Assembly: GCA_026390575.1 (NCBI GenBank)
Contig: JAPLFR010000001.1
Coordinates: 402,837 to 466,836 of the forward strand
Direction of reading: 5' to 3'
Length of the DNA stretch: 64,000 bases
Origin: Ignavibacteriales bacterium
Lineage (GTDB): Bacteria > Bacteroidota > Ignavibacteria > UBA10030
Notes under the pieces: model-generated
What the model was told of the DNA's origin: nothing
Database searches by the model: none
What the model saw: only the letters and a program-made list of their open reading frames with translations
Made by a program: the position numbers and the translations under genes
Part shown: positions 27,124-36,655 of the stretch, piece by piece
Numbering within the stretch: position 1 is the first letter of the stretch
Layout of the letters: each line of letters starts with the position of its first letter

Positions 27124-28120
27124 ACTTCCGCCTATTCTTTGATATGGTGAGCGCTAGTTTGATTGCTTCGAGCATGCTCGAAAGAGTGGCTTTGTTCTTT
27201 CCGGCAATATCGTATGCAGTGCCGTGGTCTGGTGATGTGCGTATAATTTTGAGCCCGGCCGAGAAGTTCACGCCTTTTCCAAAAGAACTCATCTTTAATG
27301 GAATTAATCCTTGATCGTGGTACATCGCAACAAAAGCTTCGAAATTTTCATACGAGCGGTTGCCAAAAAATGCATCGGCGGGAAAAGGACCTTCGGCACA
27401 AATTCCCGCTGCTTGAGATTCAGCAATTGCAGGAATGATAATTTCATTCTCTTCTGTTCCTATAAGTCCATTCTCGCCGCAATGCGGATTGAGCGCGAGG
27501 ATGGCGAGTTTTGGTTTTTTCAATCGAAAATCTTTCTTCAGCGAATCATCGATAATGGCAATCTTCTCAATGATTTTTTCCTTGGATATTTGTGCTGCAA
27601 CGTTCTTCAACCCGGTATGGATTGTCACCAATCCGACACGCATCGTGTCTGAGATCAGCATCATGGCCACACTCTGGGAGCGGGTCAGCAGAGCAATCAT
27701 TTCTGTCTGACCGGGAAAATTAAAGCCGGCAGAATTGAGTGCCTCTTTGGAAACTGGTGCAGTGACCATTGCAGCTACTTTATTTTGCAAACACAATTCA
27801 ACAGCTCGTTCAAGGGCGATTCCGGCCGATCTTCCAGAAGCTTTGGTCGGAATGCCATATTGGATATCAGCGCCAATACCGTCGCCAACATCAACAATGG
27901 GAATTGTATGTGGTGGTAAATGCTGGAGCGTTGCAAGAGTCGCTCTTTCAAATTTCAATTTCATTTTAAATTGTCTTGCCGAGTGTTCAAATACTCTGAG
28001 AGGACCAACAAGCAGAGGAGTACAGCTTTTTAGTACTAAATGATTGAGTGCTGCTTTGAGTGCGAGTTCAGGGCCTACACCGTTAAAATCGCCTATGGTA
28101 AGTGCTATAACCGGTTTCAA
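27116..28120 (-). CDS. pdxA: 4-hydroxythreonine-4-phosphate dehydrogenase
   Basis: PdxA oxidises 4-phosphohydroxy-L-threonine in the DXP-independent-precursor branch of pyridoxal phosphate synthesis. The 334 residues match the family. Metal-ligand and substrate motifs are present: TIGDFNGVGPE, MVTAPVSKEAL, FPGQTEMIA, NPHCGENG and MYHDQGLIPLKM, covering the zinc histidines of the family. It overlaps the upstream GWxTD gene by 4 bp and the downstream ftsE gene by 8 bp. Confidence 0.95.
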   Translation of the reverse strand: MKPVIALTIGDFNGVGPELALKAALNHLVLKSCTPLLVGPLRVFEHSARQFKMKLKFERATLATLQHLPPHTIPIVDVGDGIGADIQYGIPTKASGRSAGIALERAVELCLQNKVAAMVTAPVSKEALNSAGFNFPGQTEMIALLTRSQSVAMMLISDTMRVGLVTIHTGLKNVAAQISKEKIIEKIAIIDDSLKKDFRLKKPKLAILALNPHCGENGLIGTEENEIIIPAIAESQAAGICAEGPFPADAFFGNRSYENFEAFVAMYHDQGLIPLKMSSFGKGVNFSAGLKIIRTSPDHGTAYDIAGKNKATLSSMLEAIKLALTISKNRRKYD

Positions 28121-29466
28121 TAATTCTCCATTTTCATAAGAATATAATTGCCTGTTTTCCGCTGATCTGTAAAAGTAAATCTTCGTTTTAACTTTTCGTA
28201 CGTCCAGATTTCTGTCGGTGCAGAATTGGGTTTCAGCAAGCGGTTTGTGATGGATGGCGAACCGAATAAAATATAAATTCGTCCACGATCTGTTTTATAT
28301 CCATCCATTTCGTTTGTTGAAGAAAACCGCTTGATCGTTTCATCGACCCTGCGGTAATACTCTGCCATGGCTGGATTAAATGCGCGTGTCGTATCCGGAT
28401 TGCGTTTGTGCCAGAATGCACGGAACGCTTTTACGGATTTGCTCGAACTGAAAGCTGTCATGCTATCAAGTTCTTCTTCTGTTGCTATATGGCGCACCGC
28501 ATCGATAGCGAGTTTGAAGTCGGAGAGAGAATACGGTTTCAATGGCCAGATAATATTGAAAAAGAAATCTTTTGTAGCTTTCTGTGTTCCTTGTGTCACC
28601 GTGATACTCATCTGATATTTACCTGTCTCTAACCGTTCCGTCGGAATTGGAAAAAAGATTATTCGACTATACTTCGAATCTTTTTTTATTGAAATTGAAG
28701 TATGTTTTGAATTCTCAATAATGATAGGCGTGCCGTTTTGCTGAACGAAATATTCGCCGAGCAATTTTTGTGGAGAGTCTTCATCAGCTTCGTTTTTGCT
28801 GTTCACTTTCCATGCGAGATGGATATCTGTGTTTGTATCCGGTGAAATTACTTGAAGCAAACATCTCCCAACTTGACCGAGCACAACGCTACCGCCGCGG
28901 TTCATCGGAAAGAATTCATTTTGCTTGTTTAAAAGTGTATCGGATGATAGTGGCTCAACAAAAATCGCAGGGGAGACGTTTAGACCGGCAGAAAAAGTTC
29001 GTGCATCAATTTTCGCATCACGATTAATGAATGATTTACCAGACTCGCTGTCTTTTGTCTCCACAACAATTTTGTATAATCCTTTTTTTAATTTGAAAGT
29101 AAGTGCTCCCTGTATTTCCTCGGAAAACGGAACACCTTCTGCAGGAAGCGAATTTCGTTCGATCCTCAACGGTCTGAAATCGCGTGCAATGGCGACGTCT
29201 TTTTCATCAAATATTTCAAATACAAGTTCGCCTTTTGCTTCGTAGATCTCTTGTTGAGCCATGCTTGTTTTGGCAAAGAAAAAAAGCTCGGGATTGATTC
29301 TGTAAAATACTATGAGGTCGATGGATGTTGTGTCGTTCGTCCAATATGGAATAACTTCAAATGTGATCGGATTAAAAGACCGTGGTGCCGACCGAGGTAT
29401 TTCATCTGAGAACTGAGAAAATGATATGGAAGTGCAAAGAAAAAAAAGAAAAACGATGATTTTCAT
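28117..29466 (-). CDS. Exported GWxTD domain-containing protein
   Basis: A 449-residue protein with a signal peptide (MKIIVFLFFLCTSISFSQ), a long beta-rich middle with several immunoglobulin-like stretches, and a C-terminal GWxTD domain. That domain is seen as FWHKRNPDTTRAFNPAM followed by MDGYKTDRGRIYILFG, where Tyr replaces the Trp of the domain name. The domain is found in the FCB group and Acidobacteria and has no firm function. The gene is the first of an operon with pdxA and ftsE, overlapping pdxA by four bases. Confidence 0.85.
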   Translation of the reverse strand: MKIIVFLFFLCTSISFSQFSDEIPRSAPRSFNPITFEVIPYWTNDTTSIDLIVFYRINPELFFFAKTSMAQQEIYEAKGELVFEIFDEKDVAIARDFRPLRIERNSLPAEGVPFSEEIQGALTFKLKKGLYKIVVETKDSESGKSFINRDAKIDARTFSAGLNVSPAIFVEPLSSDTLLNKQNEFFPMNRGGSVVLGQVGRCLLQVISPDTNTDIHLAWKVNSKNEADEDSPQKLLGEYFVQQNGTPIIIENSKHTSISIKKDSKYSRIIFFPIPTERLETGKYQMSITVTQGTQKATKDFFFNIIWPLKPYSLSDFKLAIDAVRHIATEEELDSMTAFSSSKSVKAFRAFWHKRNPDTTRAFNPAMAEYYRRVDETIKRFSSTNEMDGYKTDRGRIYILFGSPSITNRLLKPNSAPTEIWTYEKLKRRFTFTDQRKTGNYILMKMENY

Positions 29467-30260
29467 GGAACGGGCACCTATTCGTCGTATAATAAAAATG
29501 TGATAAAATACTTCCTAATGATAAAACATACGGAGAAAGGAAAGGAAAGGCAAAAAAACAATACGTAAAAAAAGACAGTAAAGAAATATTCAAAATAAAA
29601 AAGTTCTATTTCATCTTCATATACCGGAAGAATTTTCGGAAAGTTAAATTGTTGAAGTGATACCTTATAAACGTCATACTGAAAATACATCCAGAAGAAG
29701 TATATCTTTGTAAAAATTGGCCCTTTTGAAAATATCCTTGATAAAAATCATTATGCTATATGACCTTCTTACTACTGAACTGCTGAACGAATTATGAATG
29801 GAGAGTAGTGCCTGTTGAGCAAATGCTGCAAACAGCAAGAGGATGATAAAATTGGCTTATGTATACGCAATTTGTATATTTATTTGGTATAAGCCCTAAT
29901 TAATATACACTTATTACTAAAATCTACGGTAAGTACAAAAATTGAGCTAAATAAAATCTTTTTAAGAGAAATGCTTAAAATGTGGTGAAATTGTTAAATC
30001 TATCTTATATTATCAAATAATTACCATAGATAAAAACCAGTGTTCTGAACTTGTATGATGTCTGATGTGAGCTTGAAAGCAGCAATTTTTCATCAAAGTC
30101 GTTCATTTCCATTTTAACAAAACAATGAGCCACAAAATTAAAGGAGCGAATAATATCGGATATTAATGAGGTGAAATGGAAGATTGGTAGTCACCGTTGG
30201 ACTGTTTGTCTGATACTTTTTTTGTAATATCAATCAATAATAAATTAAAGGAAGTATGAA
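29467..30260. other. 794-bp AT-rich intergenic region between divergent units
   Basis: No credible gene is seen on either strand. It must hold the promoters of the GWxTD operon (leftward) and the sugar-acid cluster (rightward). An inverted repeat GGCTTAT (29854-29860) / ATAAGCC (29889-29895) encloses a GTATAC dyad and TTGTATA. This could be an operator for the sugar-acid genes, but no regulator gene is adjacent. Confidence 0.4.
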
Positions 30261-31715
30261 ATGTCAGGTGTGATAGAACCAAAAAATAAAATAACCAACT
30301 ATCGATGGATTATCTGTGCAATGTTATTTTTCGGCGTCACCATCAACTACATGGACCGTCAGGTCCTTTCTTTGACATGGAAAGACTTTATTGCTCCTGA
30401 GTTTCATTGGACAAATAATGACTATGGGAACATTACATCCCTTTTCTCTATTTTTTATGCTTTTAGTATGTTGTTCGCCGGTCGTTTTGTCGACTGGATG
30501 GATACTAAAAAAGGCTTTCTTTGGGCCATAGGTGTTTGGTCGGCGGGTGCTTGCCTTCACGCTTTCTGCGGAATAGCAACTTCTGGTGTCATTACAGGCC
30601 AATGGCTCGTAGGTTTTAAAGGGGCAAGAGAAGCCATAAGTACTGTCTCAAATGTTGGCCTGGTAATAAACGTGACCGTTACTCTGTTCGTATTCGCACG
30701 CTTTGTTCTAGCACTTGGTGAGGCAGGAAACTTCCCAGCTTCTATTAAAGCTACGGCCGAGTACTTTCCAAAAAAGGACCGTGCCTATGCTACAAGTATC
30801 TTTAACTCCGGTGCTACTGTAGGCGCGCTTGTTGCTCCTTTCTCTATTCCGATAATCGCTGCGAACTTTGGATGGGAAATGGCATTTATCGTTATTGGAG
30901 CACTCGGTTTTCTGTGGATGGGATTTTGGGTCTTCTTGTACAAGAAGCCGCAGGCAAATCCACATGTGAATAAAGATGAATTAGTTTACATCCAACAAGA
31001 CAATGATCAAAATCCCTTAGATGCTCAGGGAGTGGCTATGCGGAAACTTACGTTTAAAGAATGTTTCAAGTACAAACAAACCTGGGCTTTTGCTTTTGGT
31101 AAGTTTATGACCGACGGAGTATGGTGGTTTTACCTGTTCTGGACACCGGCATACCTTAGCTCTGTTTATGGCCTTCCTTCAGACAACTCAACCGCTCAAT
31201 TGTTGGTATTTGTCCTTTACGCAATCACTTTGTTGTCGATTATTGGTGGTTGGTTACCTTCTTATTTTGTCACCAAGAAAGGTATGAACCCATATGCAGG
31301 ACGTATGCGTTCGATGTTGATTTTTGCATTCTTCCCGCTTTTAGCGCTTTTAGCCCAACCACTGGGGAATTACTCCTATTGGTTCCCAATTATCATTATC
31401 GGTATTGCAGGTGCAGCCCATCAGGCTTGGTCTGCCAATATCTTTTCAACCGTTGGTGACATGTTTCCAAGATCAGCTATCGCCACAGTGACAGGCATCG
31501 GTGGAATGGCTGGAGGGATTGGTTCTTACATGATCAACAAAGGTTCTGGTGTGTTGTTCGATTATAGCGATATGACACAAATGAAATTCATGGGTTTTGA
31601 AGGAATCAAATCGGGTTACTTCATCATCTTCTCAATTTGTGCCGTAGCATACCTTATCGGTTGGTGTGTAATGAAGTTCTTGGTTCCCAAATATAAACCA
31701 ATCACTGATTATTAA
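30261..31715 (+). CDS. MFS transporter, hexuronate (ExuT/ACS) type
   Basis: A 484-residue 12-helix permease of the anion:cation symporter family, which includes the E. coli ExuT hexuronate carrier. Typical signs are the first helix with FFGVTINYMDRQVLSL, the loop AGRFVDWMDTKKG, the ALGEAGNFPASIKATAEYFPK region (in part) and GATVGALVAPF. An extra polar loop at about residues 95-135 is longer than in E. coli. It heads a cluster of sugar-acid genes, which supports hexuronate or aldonate uptake; the true substrate is inference. AAAGGAAG precedes the ATG. Confidence 0.82.
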   Translation: MSGVIEPKNKITNYRWIICAMLFFGVTINYMDRQVLSLTWKDFIAPEFHWTNNDYGNITSLFSIFYAFSMLFAGRFVDWMDTKKGFLWAIGVWSAGACLHAFCGIATSGVITGQWLVGFKGAREAISTVSNVGLVINVTVTLFVFARFVLALGEAGNFPASIKATAEYFPKKDRAYATSIFNSGATVGALVAPFSIPIIAANFGWEMAFIVIGALGFLWMGFWVFLYKKPQANPHVNKDELVYIQQDNDQNPLDAQGVAMRKLTFKECFKYKQTWAFAFGKFMTDGVWWFYLFWTPAYLSSVYGLPSDNSTAQLLVFVLYAITLLSIIGGWLPSYFVTKKGMNPYAGRMRSMLIFAFFPLLALLAQPLGNYSYWFPIIIIGIAGAAHQAWSANIFSTVGDMFPRSAIATVTGIGGMAGGIGSYMINKGSGVLFDYSDMTQMKFMGFEGIKSGYFIIFSICAVAYLIGWCVMKFLVPKYKPITDY

Positions 31716-31721
31716 TAAATA

Positions 31722-31743
31722 AGAAGGAAGCACATCTCCTTCT
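31722..31743 (+). other. Small intercistronic hairpin
   Basis: AGAAGGA (31722-31728) pairs with TCCTTCT (31737-31743) across an eight-base loop in the 54-bp gap after the transporter gene. A weak T-run follows a few bases later. It may tune expression of the downstream genes; this is a weak call. Confidence 0.3.
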
Positions 31744-31769
31744 ATAAACTTTTTATATAGGATAATGAA

Positions 31770-32603
31770 ATGAACTTACAAGAAGTAACAAAAGCGTATG
31801 ATTTTACCGGAAAGACGATTGCAATTACCGGCGGCGGAGGAGTGCTCTGCAGCGAGATGGCACGTTGTCTTGCTGGATGTAATGCGAATATTGTTATACT
31901 CGATCGCGATATGTCGCTTGGCGAAAAAGTTCTTGCTACGTTAGCAGGCACTCAAGGAAAGCACAAAGCGATTTTTATTGATGTGCTTGATAAAGCGAAA
32001 GTGCAGGAAGCTGCTGATAAGACTCTTGCCGAATATGGTAAGGTTGATATTCTTATCAACGGTGCAGGAGGAAATAATCCAAAGGCAACGACCAGTGCAG
32101 AGATGTCGTTCTTTGATATTCCATCCGAAGCAATTCAATTTGTGGCAAATCTTAATTTACTTGGAGCCATTATCCCAAGTCAAATCTTCGGCAAGCAGAT
32201 GGTTGCTCAGAAGGAAGGAATTATTTTAAACGTTTCTTCGATGAACGCTTTCCGTCCGCTGACACGTATTCCAGCTTACTCAGCAGCAAAAGCGGCCATC
32301 AGCAATTTTACGCAATGGCTTGCTGTTCATATGGCGCAGGAGTATACGCCGAACATTCGTGTGAACGCGATTGCACCCGGATTTTTCTTAACAGATCAAA
32401 ATCGATTCCTTCTCACGGATAAAGCGACCGGTGAATTAACTGCACGCGGCAAGAAGATTCTCGACCATACGCCAAGCGGACGTTTTGGCACGCCTGATGA
32501 TTTATTAGGCGGAATGTTATGGCTGTTATCGCCTGCATCGAAATTCGTTACAGGTATTGTTTTGCCGATCGATGGTGGATTCTCGGCATATTCAGGTGTG
32601 TAA
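31770..32603 (+). CDS. SDR-family oxidoreductase, probable D-mannonate/gluconate type
   Basis: A 277-residue short-chain dehydrogenase. The cofactor motif is TGGGGVLCSEMARCL and the catalytic set is NVSSMNAFRPL with YSAAKAAI (Ser, Tyr, Lys). The sequence NGAGGNNPKATTS and the C-terminal GIVLPIDGGFSAYSG match the SDR subgroup annotated as D-mannonate oxidoreductase in Bacteroidota sugar-acid clusters. These enzymes reduce D-fructuronate to D-mannonate or related acids. Substrate is inferred from neighbours; KduD-like activity is an alternative. Confidence 0.75.
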   Translation: MNLQEVTKAYDFTGKTIAITGGGGVLCSEMARCLAGCNANIVILDRDMSLGEKVLATLAGTQGKHKAIFIDVLDKAKVQEAADKTLAEYGKVDILINGAGGNNPKATTSAEMSFFDIPSEAIQFVANLNLLGAIIPSQIFGKQMVAQKEGIILNVSSMNAFRPLTRIPAYSAAKAAISNFTQWLAVHMAQEYTPNIRVNAIAPGFFLTDQNRFLLTDKATGELTARGKKILDHTPSGRFGTPDDLLGGMLWLLSPASKFVTGIVLPIDGGFSAYSGV

Positions 32604-32612
32604 TAAAGATAA

Positions 32613-32677
32613 AAGTAAGAAGTAAGAAATAATAAGTATAACGACTAAACTGATGGCTGATAGCTGAAAACTGACGG
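32613..32677. repeat. Heptamer repeat tract (AAGTAAG then CTGATRG units)
   Basis: In the 95-bp gap between the SDR and kinase genes, 7-bp units occur in series. AAGTAAG, AAGTAAG, AAATAAT and AAGTATA lie at 32613-32640. CTGATGG, CTGATAG, CTGAAAA and CTGACGG lie at 32650-32677. The 7-bp period is exact in both blocks although the unit differs, which suggests a slipped-strand short-repeat element. Confidence 0.6.
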
Positions 32678-32698
32678 TTTAAATAAAAGGAGCAAACA

Positions 32699-33778
32699 AT
32701 GAGTGGTTTGAATATAAAAAAAGAGGGTGCATTGGATCTTGTTTCATTGGGTGCATTGGTACATCGTTTGGATCCTGGCATCATTCCATTTAGAAAAGCG
32801 ACCGAGTGCAAAATTCATGTCAGCGGCGGCGAATTCAATGTAGCAGCAAATTTAGCAGACTGTTTCGGGATGAAAACTGGTATTGCCTCTGCAATGGTAG
32901 ATTATCCAATCGGCGATCTTATTGTTGAGCGTGTGAGAGCGATGGGCGTGAAACCGTTTTACAAGCACTTCAAACACAATGGAGTAAACGGTCCAAATAT
33001 GGCGACTGTCTATAGTGATCAAGGCCATGGTGTTCGCCCGCCAGTCGTATTCTACAATCGTTCAAATGAAGGCGGCGCCTTATTAAAACCGGGTGATTTT
33101 AATTGGGACGAAATTTTCGCAGGCGGAGTTCGTTGGTTCCACAGCGGTGGAATTTTTGCGGCTTTGTCTGAAACAACGGGTGAAGTAATTATTGAAGGAA
33201 TGAAGGCGGCGAAAAAAGCCGGGGCCATCACGAGTTTTGATCTTAATTTCCGTGCAAAGTTATGGAATATCTGGGGTGGCGAGAAAAAAGCTGCCGAAGT
33301 GATTGCCCGCATCGTAGAAAACGTTGATGTGCTCGTTGGTAACGAAGAAGATCTGCAAAAGGGTCTTGGTATCCCCGGTCAGGACGTTGAATCAAAATCA
33401 AAGCTTGACCCTTCTGCCTTTTTGGGAATGATTGACAAAGTTGTTAAGAAACATCCCAATGTTAAAGCTGTAGCGACAACATTGCGCGAAGTGCATTCGA
33501 CGAATCATCATAGCTGGGCTGCCGTTGCATGGATCGATGGAAAAACTTATGTTTCTCCGACCGCTGAATTGGACGTTATCGACCGCGTTGGCGGCGGTGA
33601 TGGATATGCGGCAGGATTTTTCTATGGTCTCTTATCTGGCGAACAACCGCAAGAAGCAGTCAATCTTGGATGGGCGCATGGAGCAATGCTCACAACAACA
33701 CCAGGTGATACAACGATGGTCTCGGTTGATCAAGTCAAAGCATTCGCGAAAGGTGGATCGGCCCGTATTCAACGCTAA
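32699..33778 (+). CDS. kdgK: PfkB-family sugar-acid kinase (2-keto-3-deoxygluconate kinase type)
   Basis: A 359-residue ribokinase/PfkB fold protein. The N-terminal SGGEFNVAANLADCFGMKTG is the sugar-binding segment. The C-terminal VGGGDGYAAGF holds the catalytic base D301, and WAHGAMLTTTPGDT lies behind it. FYNRSNEGGALLKPGDFNW is close to the KdgK subgroup, which phosphorylates KDG to KDPG in hexuronate breakdown. Neighbours (transporter, SDR, epimerase) agree. AAAGGAG precedes the ATG. Another PfkB substrate such as a keto-hexonate cannot be excluded. Confidence 0.78.
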   Translation: MSGLNIKKEGALDLVSLGALVHRLDPGIIPFRKATECKIHVSGGEFNVAANLADCFGMKTGIASAMVDYPIGDLIVERVRAMGVKPFYKHFKHNGVNGPNMATVYSDQGHGVRPPVVFYNRSNEGGALLKPGDFNWDEIFAGGVRWFHSGGIFAALSETTGEVIIEGMKAAKKAGAITSFDLNFRAKLWNIWGGEKKAAEVIARIVENVDVLVGNEEDLQKGLGIPGQDVESKSKLDPSAFLGMIDKVVKKHPNVKAVATTLREVHSTNHHSWAAVAWIDGKTYVSPTAELDVIDRVGGGDGYAAGFFYGLLSGEQPQEAVNLGWAHGAMLTTTPGDTTMVSVDQVKAFAKGGSARIQR

Positions 33779-33801
33779 CTTTTCGTTGAAGAATTTGGCA
33801 G

Positions 33802-33832
33802 GAACGTCATCGGAGAACGATCGGTGACGTTC
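33802..33832 (+). terminator. Terminator-like hairpin after the kinase gene
   Basis: GAACGTCATCG (33802-33812) pairs with CGGTGACGTTC (33822-33832), 11 bp with one T-G pair and a nine-base loop. The following TCGTGTTTTG is only a partial T-run. It lies 38 bp before the next start, so it may act as an attenuator or processing site within the cluster. Confidence 0.5.
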
Positions 33833-33870
33833 TCGTGTTTTGTACGTGGAGAGAAAAAGGACAATATATT

Positions 33871-35142
33871 ATGCTGCTCTATAGCCGTGGTTCGGAACGT
33901 GACGTTCTCTACGAAGAAGATCTGAAAAAAGGACTTACTCAAGCGTTTTTAAAATTAGGTGTGAAGAAAAAAGTATTAGCCATTCCACCTGATTTTACTC
34001 GCTTCCATTCACATGCAGGAATTCTCACAAGGCTTGCTTGGGAATATTACAAAGAGAACTTGACTGACATTCTTCCTGCACTTGGCACACATACTGCTAT
34101 GACCGAGGAAGAAATCAAGACGATGTTTGGCAGCACTCCGCTGAGTCTTTTTCGAGTACACGATTGGCGAAAAGATGTTGTAACGCTTGGCGAAGTTCCG
34201 TCCGAGTTTATTTATCAGCAGTCGGAAGGGAGATTGGATTATGCGTGGAAGGCACAAGTTAACAAATTGCTGATTGAAGGAAATTATGATTTGATATTGT
34301 CATTGGGTCAGGTTGTACCGCATGAAGTTATTGGGATGGCGAATTACAATAAAAATATTCTTGTCGGGTGCGGCGGGCCGGAGGGAATCAATAAAAGCCA
34401 TTTCCTTGGAGCTGTGTATGGAATGGAACGCATTATGGGCCGCGCAGATAATCCTGTGCGCCGAGTCTATAATTATGCATCTGATCGTTTTGCTAAACAC
34501 CTGCCGATCATATATGTGCAAACAGTAGTATCACGAGGTGCAGACGGTCAATTGAAGGTGCGCGGTTTGTTTATTGGCGATGATATGGAATGCTTCAATT
34601 GTGCCGCAGCATTGTCGGTCAAAGTGAACTTCCAGATGGTCGATGAACCGTTGAAAAAAGTTGTTGTCTATCTTGATCCTTCAGAATTTAAGAGCACTTG
34701 GCTTGGAAACAAGAGTATCTATCGTACTCGTATGGCCATTGCCGATGGGGGAGAGTTGATAGTACTCGCTCCCGCCTTAAAAGAATTCGGGGAAGATAAA
34801 CAGATCGATATGCTTATACGTAAGTACGGATATGTTGGAACTCCAAAAGTCCTGCAATTAGTAAAAGAGAATGATGATTTAAAGAATAATCTCGGTGCAG
34901 CGGCACATTTGATTCACGGTTCATCAGAAAGGCGCTTCTCGATTACTTATTGCCCCGGATATCTTACGAAACAGGAAATCGAAAGTGTCAACTTTCAATA
35001 TGCAGAGTTGAATGAGATGACGAGGAAGTACGACCCTGAAAAACTCAAAGATGGCTTTAACAACATGCCTGATGGAGAGAAAATATTCTACATTTCAAAT
35101 CCAGCATTGGGATTATGGGCGCACGAGGGACGATTCAAATAA
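33871..35142 (+). CDS. LarA-superfamily nickel-dependent racemase/epimerase (DUF2088), probable sugar-acid epimerase
   Basis: A 423-residue homologue of lactate racemase LarA, which uses a nickel-pincer nucleotide bound through a lysine. Visible landmarks are IPPDFTRFHS at the start, LGTHTAMTEEE with H74, and GCGGPEGINKSHF with K175 and H177 at the place where LarA links its cofactor. The superfamily includes D-gluconate 2-epimerase besides lactate and malate racemases. Here the sugar-acid setting suggests epimerisation of an aldonate such as mannonate/gluconate, which is inference. AAGGA precedes the ATG at 33871, chosen over an in-frame ATG at 33835. The larB/C/E cofactor genes are not in this window. 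Confidence 0.75.
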   Translation: MLLYSRGSERDVLYEEDLKKGLTQAFLKLGVKKKVLAIPPDFTRFHSHAGILTRLAWEYYKENLTDILPALGTHTAMTEEEIKTMFGSTPLSLFRVHDWRKDVVTLGEVPSEFIYQQSEGRLDYAWKAQVNKLLIEGNYDLILSLGQVVPHEVIGMANYNKNILVGCGGPEGINKSHFLGAVYGMERIMGRADNPVRRVYNYASDRFAKHLPIIYVQTVVSRGADGQLKVRGLFIGDDMECFNCAAALSVKVNFQMVDEPLKKVVVYLDPSEFKSTWLGNKSIYRTRMAIADGGELIVLAPALKEFGEDKQIDMLIRKYGYVGTPKVLQLVKENDDLKNNLGAAAHLIHGSSERRFSITYCPGYLTKQEIESVNFQYAELNEMTRKYDPEKLKDGFNNMPDGEKIFYISNPALGLWAHEGRFK

Positions 35143-35197
35143 TCATTTATATGATTCAAATAGAAACATTCACAACTTACTGATGGGGACAAAGAAA

Positions 35198-36655
35198 ATG
35201 GAACAAAAAGCTGATTTTGGATTAGTTGGATTAGCAGTGATGGGCGAGAATCTCGTACTCAACGTTGAAAGCCGAGGTTTTACTGTTGCAGTGTTTAATC
35301 GAACAGTAGAGAAAGTGGATAAATTTATCCAGGGACGCGGTGCTGGAAAGAAATTCATTGGAACGCATTCGATGAAGGATCTTGTTGATGCATTGAAACG
35401 CCCGCGTAAAGTGATGCTCATGGTGAAAGCAGGCAAAGCAGTGGATGACTTTATTGAGCAATTGATTCCATTCCTCGAATCGGGCGATATTATTATCGAC
35501 GGTGGTAATTCACATTTCCCGGATACAATCAGAAGAACAAAATATCTGGAAAGCAAAAATTTGTTGTTTATCGGCACAGGCGTTTCCGGGGGCGAAGAAG
35601 GTGCATTGAAAGGTCCTTCCATTATGCCCGGCGGCTCAGCAGCAGCTTGGCCGGTTGTGAAGCCAATCTTCCAAGCGATTGCGGCGAAAGTGGAAGATGG
35701 TACTCCATGCTGCGATTGGGTAGGAAGCGATGGCGCCGGTCACTTTGTGAAAATGGTGCACAATGGCATTGAGTATGGTGATATGCAGCTTATTTGCGAA
35801 TGCTATCAGATGATGAAAGAAGGCCTGGGCATGAGCAATAAAGAAATGTTTGATGTTTTTAAAGAATGGAATGAAGGCGAACTCAAGTCCTATCTTATCG
35901 AAATTACACGCGACATCCTCAACTATAAAGATGAAAATAAAAAGTATGTTGTCGATTCTATTCTTGATACAGCCGGTCAGAAAGGAACAGGCAAGTGGAC
36001 GAGTGTCTCTGCACTCGATCTTGGAATCCCTATGACAATGGTTTCGGAAGCTGTGTTCGCACGTTGCCTCTCTGCGATCAAGGATGAACGTGTGAGAGCT
36101 TCAAAAATCCTCAAAGGGCCGGCGAAGCAAAAAATCAGCGGTACGAAGAAAAAGTTCGTCGAAGATATCCGTAAAGCAATGTATGCCTCTAAATTGACAT
36201 CGTATGCTCAGGGATATATGTTGATGAAGGAAGCAGCAAAAGAGTACAAATGGGACCTCAATTATGGCGGAATCGCACTACTATGGCGGGGCGGATGTAT
36301 TATTCGCAGTACCTTCCTTGGAAAAATCAAGGATGCATATGATAAGAATCCGGAACTTACCAATTTGCTTCTCGATCCGTACTTCAAAAAGATCATGTCG
36401 AACTGTCAGGAATCATGGCGGAAGGTTGTCGCGACAGCAGCACAGGTGGGAATTCCAATGCCGTCAATGAGTTCTTCGTTAGCATTCTATGACGGTTTTC
36501 GGCAGAAGCGTCTGCCAGCAAATCTTCTCCAGGCACAGCGAGATTACTTTGGCGCACATACGTATGAACGAATTGACAAGCCGCGCGGCGAATTCTTCCA
36601 TACGAACTGGACAGGACGAGGTGGTGATACGTCCTCATCAACATACATTGCGTAA
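35198..36655 (+). CDS. gnd: 6-phosphogluconate dehydrogenase (decarboxylating)
   Basis: Gnd oxidises 6-phosphogluconate to ribulose 5-phosphate and CO2. The 485-residue length is the usual long form. The cofactor loop GLVGLAVMGENLVLN, the substrate motifs IIDGGNSHFPDT and GTGVSGGEEGA, and the catalytic VKMVHNGIEYGDMQ with K and H are all present. GGGG at 35185-35188 supports the ATG at 35198; the earlier ATG at 35183 adds five residues. It is the last gene of the sugar-acid cluster, so gluconate-derived 6-phosphogluconate may be one outlet. Confidence 0.95.
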   Translation: MEQKADFGLVGLAVMGENLVLNVESRGFTVAVFNRTVEKVDKFIQGRGAGKKFIGTHSMKDLVDALKRPRKVMLMVKAGKAVDDFIEQLIPFLESGDIIIDGGNSHFPDTIRRTKYLESKNLLFIGTGVSGGEEGALKGPSIMPGGSAAAWPVVKPIFQAIAAKVEDGTPCCDWVGSDGAGHFVKMVHNGIEYGDMQLICECYQMMKEGLGMSNKEMFDVFKEWNEGELKSYLIEITRDILNYKDENKKYVVDSILDTAGQKGTGKWTSVSALDLGIPMTMVSEAVFARCLSAIKDERVRASKILKGPAKQKISGTKKKFVEDIRKAMYASKLTSYAQGYMLMKEAAKEYKWDLNYGGIALLWRGGCIIRSTFLGKIKDAYDKNPELTNLLLDPYFKKIMSNCQESWRKVVATAAQVGIPMPSMSSSLAFYDGFRQKRLPANLLQAQRDYFGAHTYERIDKPRGEFFHTNWTGRGGDTSSSTYIA

